From NCBI GenBank assembly GCA_021604605.1, contig BQJH01000136.1:1-8006 (forward strand): 8,006 bases of DNA. Direction: 5' to 3'. This document shows positions 6,775 to 8,006 of this stretch, in pieces; within the stretch, counting starts at the first letter, position 1, and each line of letters starts with the position of its first letter. The translations under genes were made by a program, and so were the position numbers. A model generated the notes under the pieces. The model was not told where the DNA came from. It searched no databases and saw only the letters and a list, made by a program, of their open reading frames with translations. The stretch comes from Hyphococcus sp. (GTDB taxonomy: Bacteria > Pseudomonadota > Alphaproteobacteria > Caulobacterales > Parvularculaceae).

Positions 6775-6801
6775 ACTGGACCCCGGCTTTCGCCGGGGAG
6801 A
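6775..6801. repeat. REP-like palindromic repeat
   Basis: ACTGGA is followed by CCCCGGC-TTTC-GCCGGGG (6781-6798), a perfect 7-bp GC stem with a 4-nt loop. Similar CTGGA-plus-GC-palindrome elements are scattered through many proteobacterial genomes, often between convergent genes, and read spuriously as SPAKAGVQ on the other strand, as here. No T run follows, but the hairpin sits between the convergent SDR and xseB stops and could shield both mRNA 3' ends. Confidence 0.6.
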
Positions 6802-6833
6802 GCGGGAGGAGTGTACTCAATCCCTCAATCCGG

Positions 6834-7079
6834 CTAATCGAAACTCGCCGCTTCGGTTTTCGGTTTACCGTCACCGCCGACAACAATCTTCTCGATTTTT
6901 TCCTGCGCAGATTTCAGCTTCGCTTCGCAGTGAGCTTTTAGGGCGGCGCCGCGCTCATAAAGCGCGATCGAGGCTTCCAGTTCCGCCTCCCCGCTTTCCA
7001 GCTTGCGCACAATATCCTCCAGCTCGGCCAGCGCCTTCTCGAAGGATAGTTTTTCAATGTCGTCAGGTTTCTTTGCCAT
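6834..7079 (-). CDS. xseB: Exodeoxyribonuclease VII small subunit
   Basis: The 81-residue protein is XseB, the small subunit that assembles in several copies on XseA to form exonuclease VII. That enzyme degrades single-stranded DNA in both directions and contributes to repair. The family signature is intact: LSFEKALAELEDIVRKLESGEAELEASIALYERG (about 11-44) followed by a coiled-coil-like helix ending in KLKSAQEKIEKI. Length is normal for the family (about 70-85 aa). In many alphaproteobacteria xseB directly precedes ispA and/or dxs on the same strand. Here it keeps that orientation but is separated from dxs by more than 3.6 kb carrying three genes on the opposite strand. The ATG has no clear Shine-Dalgarno. 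The start-codon region is duplicated at 7651-7666. Confidence 0.96.
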   Translation of the reverse strand: MAKKPDDIEKLSFEKALAELEDIVRKLESGEAELEASIALYERGAALKAHCEAKLKSAQEKIEKIVVGGDGKPKTEAASFD

Positions 7080-7084
7080 AGGCG
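7069..7084 (+). repeat. 16-bp direct repeat, copy at the xseB start codon
   Basis: TTCTTTGCCATAGGCG covers the first codons of xseB (minus strand) and the bases just before its ATG. The same 16 bases recur at 7651-7666, right after the next plus-strand gene. Weaker similarity continues for roughly 30 bases (GTTTT, then CAAAGGCAAG against CAAAGCAAG). Confidence 0.85.
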
Positions 7085-7098
7085 TGTTTTGGCGCGAA

Positions 7099-7155
7099 AC
7101 CGTAACAAAGGCAAGACAATCAACAACTTGAACTCGTGAGGAAAAATGTTACGGT
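7099..7155. promoter_or_regulatory. Spaced inverted repeat in the divergent xseB / membrane-protein intergenic region
   Basis: ACCGTAAC at 7099-7106 is the exact reverse complement of GTTACGGT at 7148-7155, with 41 bp between. The arms flank the region that should hold the two divergent promoters, so they could be operator sites or the ends of an RNA hairpin. An 8-bp match at this distance may be chance. Confidence 0.25.
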
Positions 7156-7175
7156 ACGATGTTGGTGGGTGGAAT

Positions 7176-7649
7176 ATGAAAAACTTTCTAGCAGTTTTGG
7201 GCGGTTTGGCACTCGTGGCCTTCATCATAATAGCCGGCGGTCTAATTTGGCTCGGCTTTCAGCTTAACGGCGTGACCAAAGAAGCAAAATTATACACCCA
7301 AGAAACAGTTACTGCTGTGGCAAGCGAGTGGGACGGCGATGCTCTTTTTGAACGTGCTGACGATGTATTGCTAAATAACTTGAACAAAAGCGATGTCGAA
7401 AGAGTAACGGAAGAAGGAAATCGCGCAATCGGTCGCCTTCAATCCATGGACCCTGTAGAATGCACTGCTACTATTTCAACGCATACTAGCACAGGCAAAA
7501 AAGCAACGGCAAATTGCACCGTGCGCGCAGTACATGAACGTGGCGAAGGTTTTTATACGCTCATCGTCATTAGGCGTGACAATGCATGGGCGTTGAACAC
7601 TTTTCACTTTGATACAAAGTCATCAAAAGAAGCGCCAAAAGAAGTTTGA
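7176..7649 (+). CDS. Small membrane-anchored protein of unknown function (paralog A)
   Basis: The 157-residue product has one N-terminal transmembrane segment (about 4-28, FLAVLGGLALVAFIIIAGGLIW). It probably acts as an uncleaved anchor, since no AxA site follows. Next come a helical stretch (NGVTKEAKLYTQETVTAVASEWD, about 31-53) and a probable beta-rich periplasmic domain containing Cys96 and Cys114 (VECTATIS, ANCTVRA). I chose ATG 7176 over ATG 7146 because GGGTGG lies just upstream, the hydrophobic segment then starts at once, and the paralog downstream begins at the same place (VKTVLAVIGG). I do not recognise the family with confidence. It is divergent from xseB and followed by a tandem paralog, from which it is separated by a duplicated scrap of the xseB start. 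Confidence 0.8.
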   Translation: MKNFLAVLGGLALVAFIIIAGGLIWLGFQLNGVTKEAKLYTQETVTAVASEWDGDALFERADDVLLNNLNKSDVERVTEEGNRAIGRLQSMDPVECTATISTHTSTGKKATANCTVRAVHERGEGFYTLIVIRRDNAWALNTFHFDTKSSKEAPKEV

Positions 7650-7790
7650 ATTCTTTGCCATAGGCGGTTTTTTGCAGCGGAATGACCCGCAAAGCAAGTG
7701 GCTAAAGCGCCATTTACGCGTGATCGCCCTATTTGAATTGTCTATTTGGTCTGTTAGCCTCCCGGCTGGGAAAGTTCGTGGAGGGGTCCA
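7650..7790 (+). other. Intergenic region containing a duplicated xseB-start relic
   Basis: The first part (7651 to about 7698) resembles the sequence around the xseB start at 7069-7115. It carries four xseB-like codons on the minus strand that lead nowhere. The remaining part has no recognised signal apart from the GGAGGGG Shine-Dalgarno at 7780-7786 for the next gene. No gene is visible here. Confidence 0.6.
7651..7666 (+). repeat. 16-bp direct repeat, relic copy of the xseB start region
   Basis: TTCTTTGCCATAGGCG is identical to 7069-7084 and starts one base after the stop codon of the upstream membrane-protein gene. It marks the junction of an ancient tandem duplication that carried a few bases of xseB along. 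Confidence 0.85.
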
Positions 7791-8006
7791 GTGAAAACAG
7801 TTTTAGCCGTCATCGGCGGGTTGGCGATAATCATCGTCATCGCGATTGTCAGTCTGGTTGCCATTGGGTTTCAACAAATTGGACCGCTTGTAGATGAGGC
7901 CCAAGCCTATGCAGATGAAACCATCCCCGCGATAGCAACGGACTGGGACGCGAGAGAGTTCAACAAACGAGCATCTCCTGAATTAAAGGCTCTGTTAAAG
8001 ACAGGC
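7791..8006 (+). CDS. Small membrane-anchored protein, paralog B (partial, C-terminus off window)
   Basis: A GTG at 7791, with GGAGGGG ending 4 nt upstream, opens a frame of 72 codons that is still open at the window edge. Translation begins (M)KTVLAVIGGLAIIIVIAIVS, one transmembrane segment at about 3-26. It continues GFQQIGPLVDEAQAYADETIP and AIATDWDAREFNKRASPELKALL. This aligns along its length with the gene at 7176: LAVLGGLA/LAVIGGLA, LGFQ/IGFQ, EAKLYTQET/EAQAYADET, AVASEWD/AIATDWD, ERA/KRA. It is therefore a tandem paralog of unknown function, presumably with a periplasmic C-terminal domain beyond the window. Confidence 0.8.
   Translation, partial: MKTVLAVIGGLAIIIVIAIVSLVAIGFQQIGPLVDEAQAYADETIPAIATDWDAREFNKRASPELKALLKTG

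Noticed and set aside
6671..6886. Minus-strand open frame covering the palindrome and the end of xseB
   Set aside because: Its SPAKAGVQ stretch is the usual spurious translation of the palindromic repeat, not a gene.
7146..7175. Longer start for the membrane-protein gene (ATG 7146)
   Set aside because: The extra ten residues precede the membrane segment without benefit, no Shine-Dalgarno precedes this ATG, and the paralog at 7791 starts at the position of ATG 7176.
7609..7794. Plus-strand open frame of 61 codons after the first membrane-protein gene
   Set aside because: It begins inside that gene in another frame, runs over the duplicated xseB-start scrap, and has no Shine-Dalgarno or recognisable content.

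Overview
The window looks like a chromosomal segment of an alphaproteobacterium. The housekeeping genes xseB, dxs, tlyA and an rlmD-like RNA methyltransferase gene all lie on the minus strand. That set and order (often with ispA between xseB and dxs) is a familiar alphaproteobacterial neighbourhood. Base composition is moderately GC-rich in the housekeeping genes and visibly AT-richer in the secreted and membrane-protein genes. I cannot name a genus.

Layout: (1) Positions 1-1210, minus strand: the N-terminal part of a TRAM/[4Fe-4S] rRNA uracil-5-methyltransferase gene, cut by the window edge, overlapping the 3' end of tlyA (S4 plus FtsJ-like rRNA 2'-O-methyltransferase). (2) Positions 1211-3177, minus strand: a sharp intrinsic terminator and full-length dxs, the first enzyme of the MEP isoprenoid pathway. 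The terminator's U-tract runs directly into the tlyA ATG. (3) Positions 3178-3429: a 252-bp divergent intergenic region. Next to the plus-strand gene it can fold into a leader that pairs with that gene's Shine-Dalgarno. (4) Positions 3430-5839, plus strand: two tandem paralogous genes for exported proteins of about 380-400 aa. Each has a signal peptide, a helical TPR-like middle and a TonB-C-terminal-like domain bracketed by two cysteines. An 81-bp stretch is almost identical between them although the rest has diverged. (5) Positions 5923-6750, plus strand: a classical short-chain dehydrogenase/reductase. (6) Positions 6775-6801: a dispersed-type palindrome (REP-like) between convergent genes. 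(7) Positions 6834-7079, minus strand: xseB, the exonuclease VII small subunit. (8) Positions 7176-8006, plus strand: a second tandem pair, of small single-pass membrane proteins, the second cut by the window edge. A 16-bp direct repeat carrying the xseB start codon region marks the junction, showing how this pair arose.

The minus-strand genes serve ribosome modification, isoprenoid precursor synthesis and DNA repair. The plus-strand genes look like lineage-specific accessory cargo that separates xseB from dxs. The most interesting material is the TonB_C-like secreted paralog pair with its structured leader and conversion-like patch, and the xseB-start duplication scar. I found no CRISPR array, tRNA, rRNA, transposase or phage gene.
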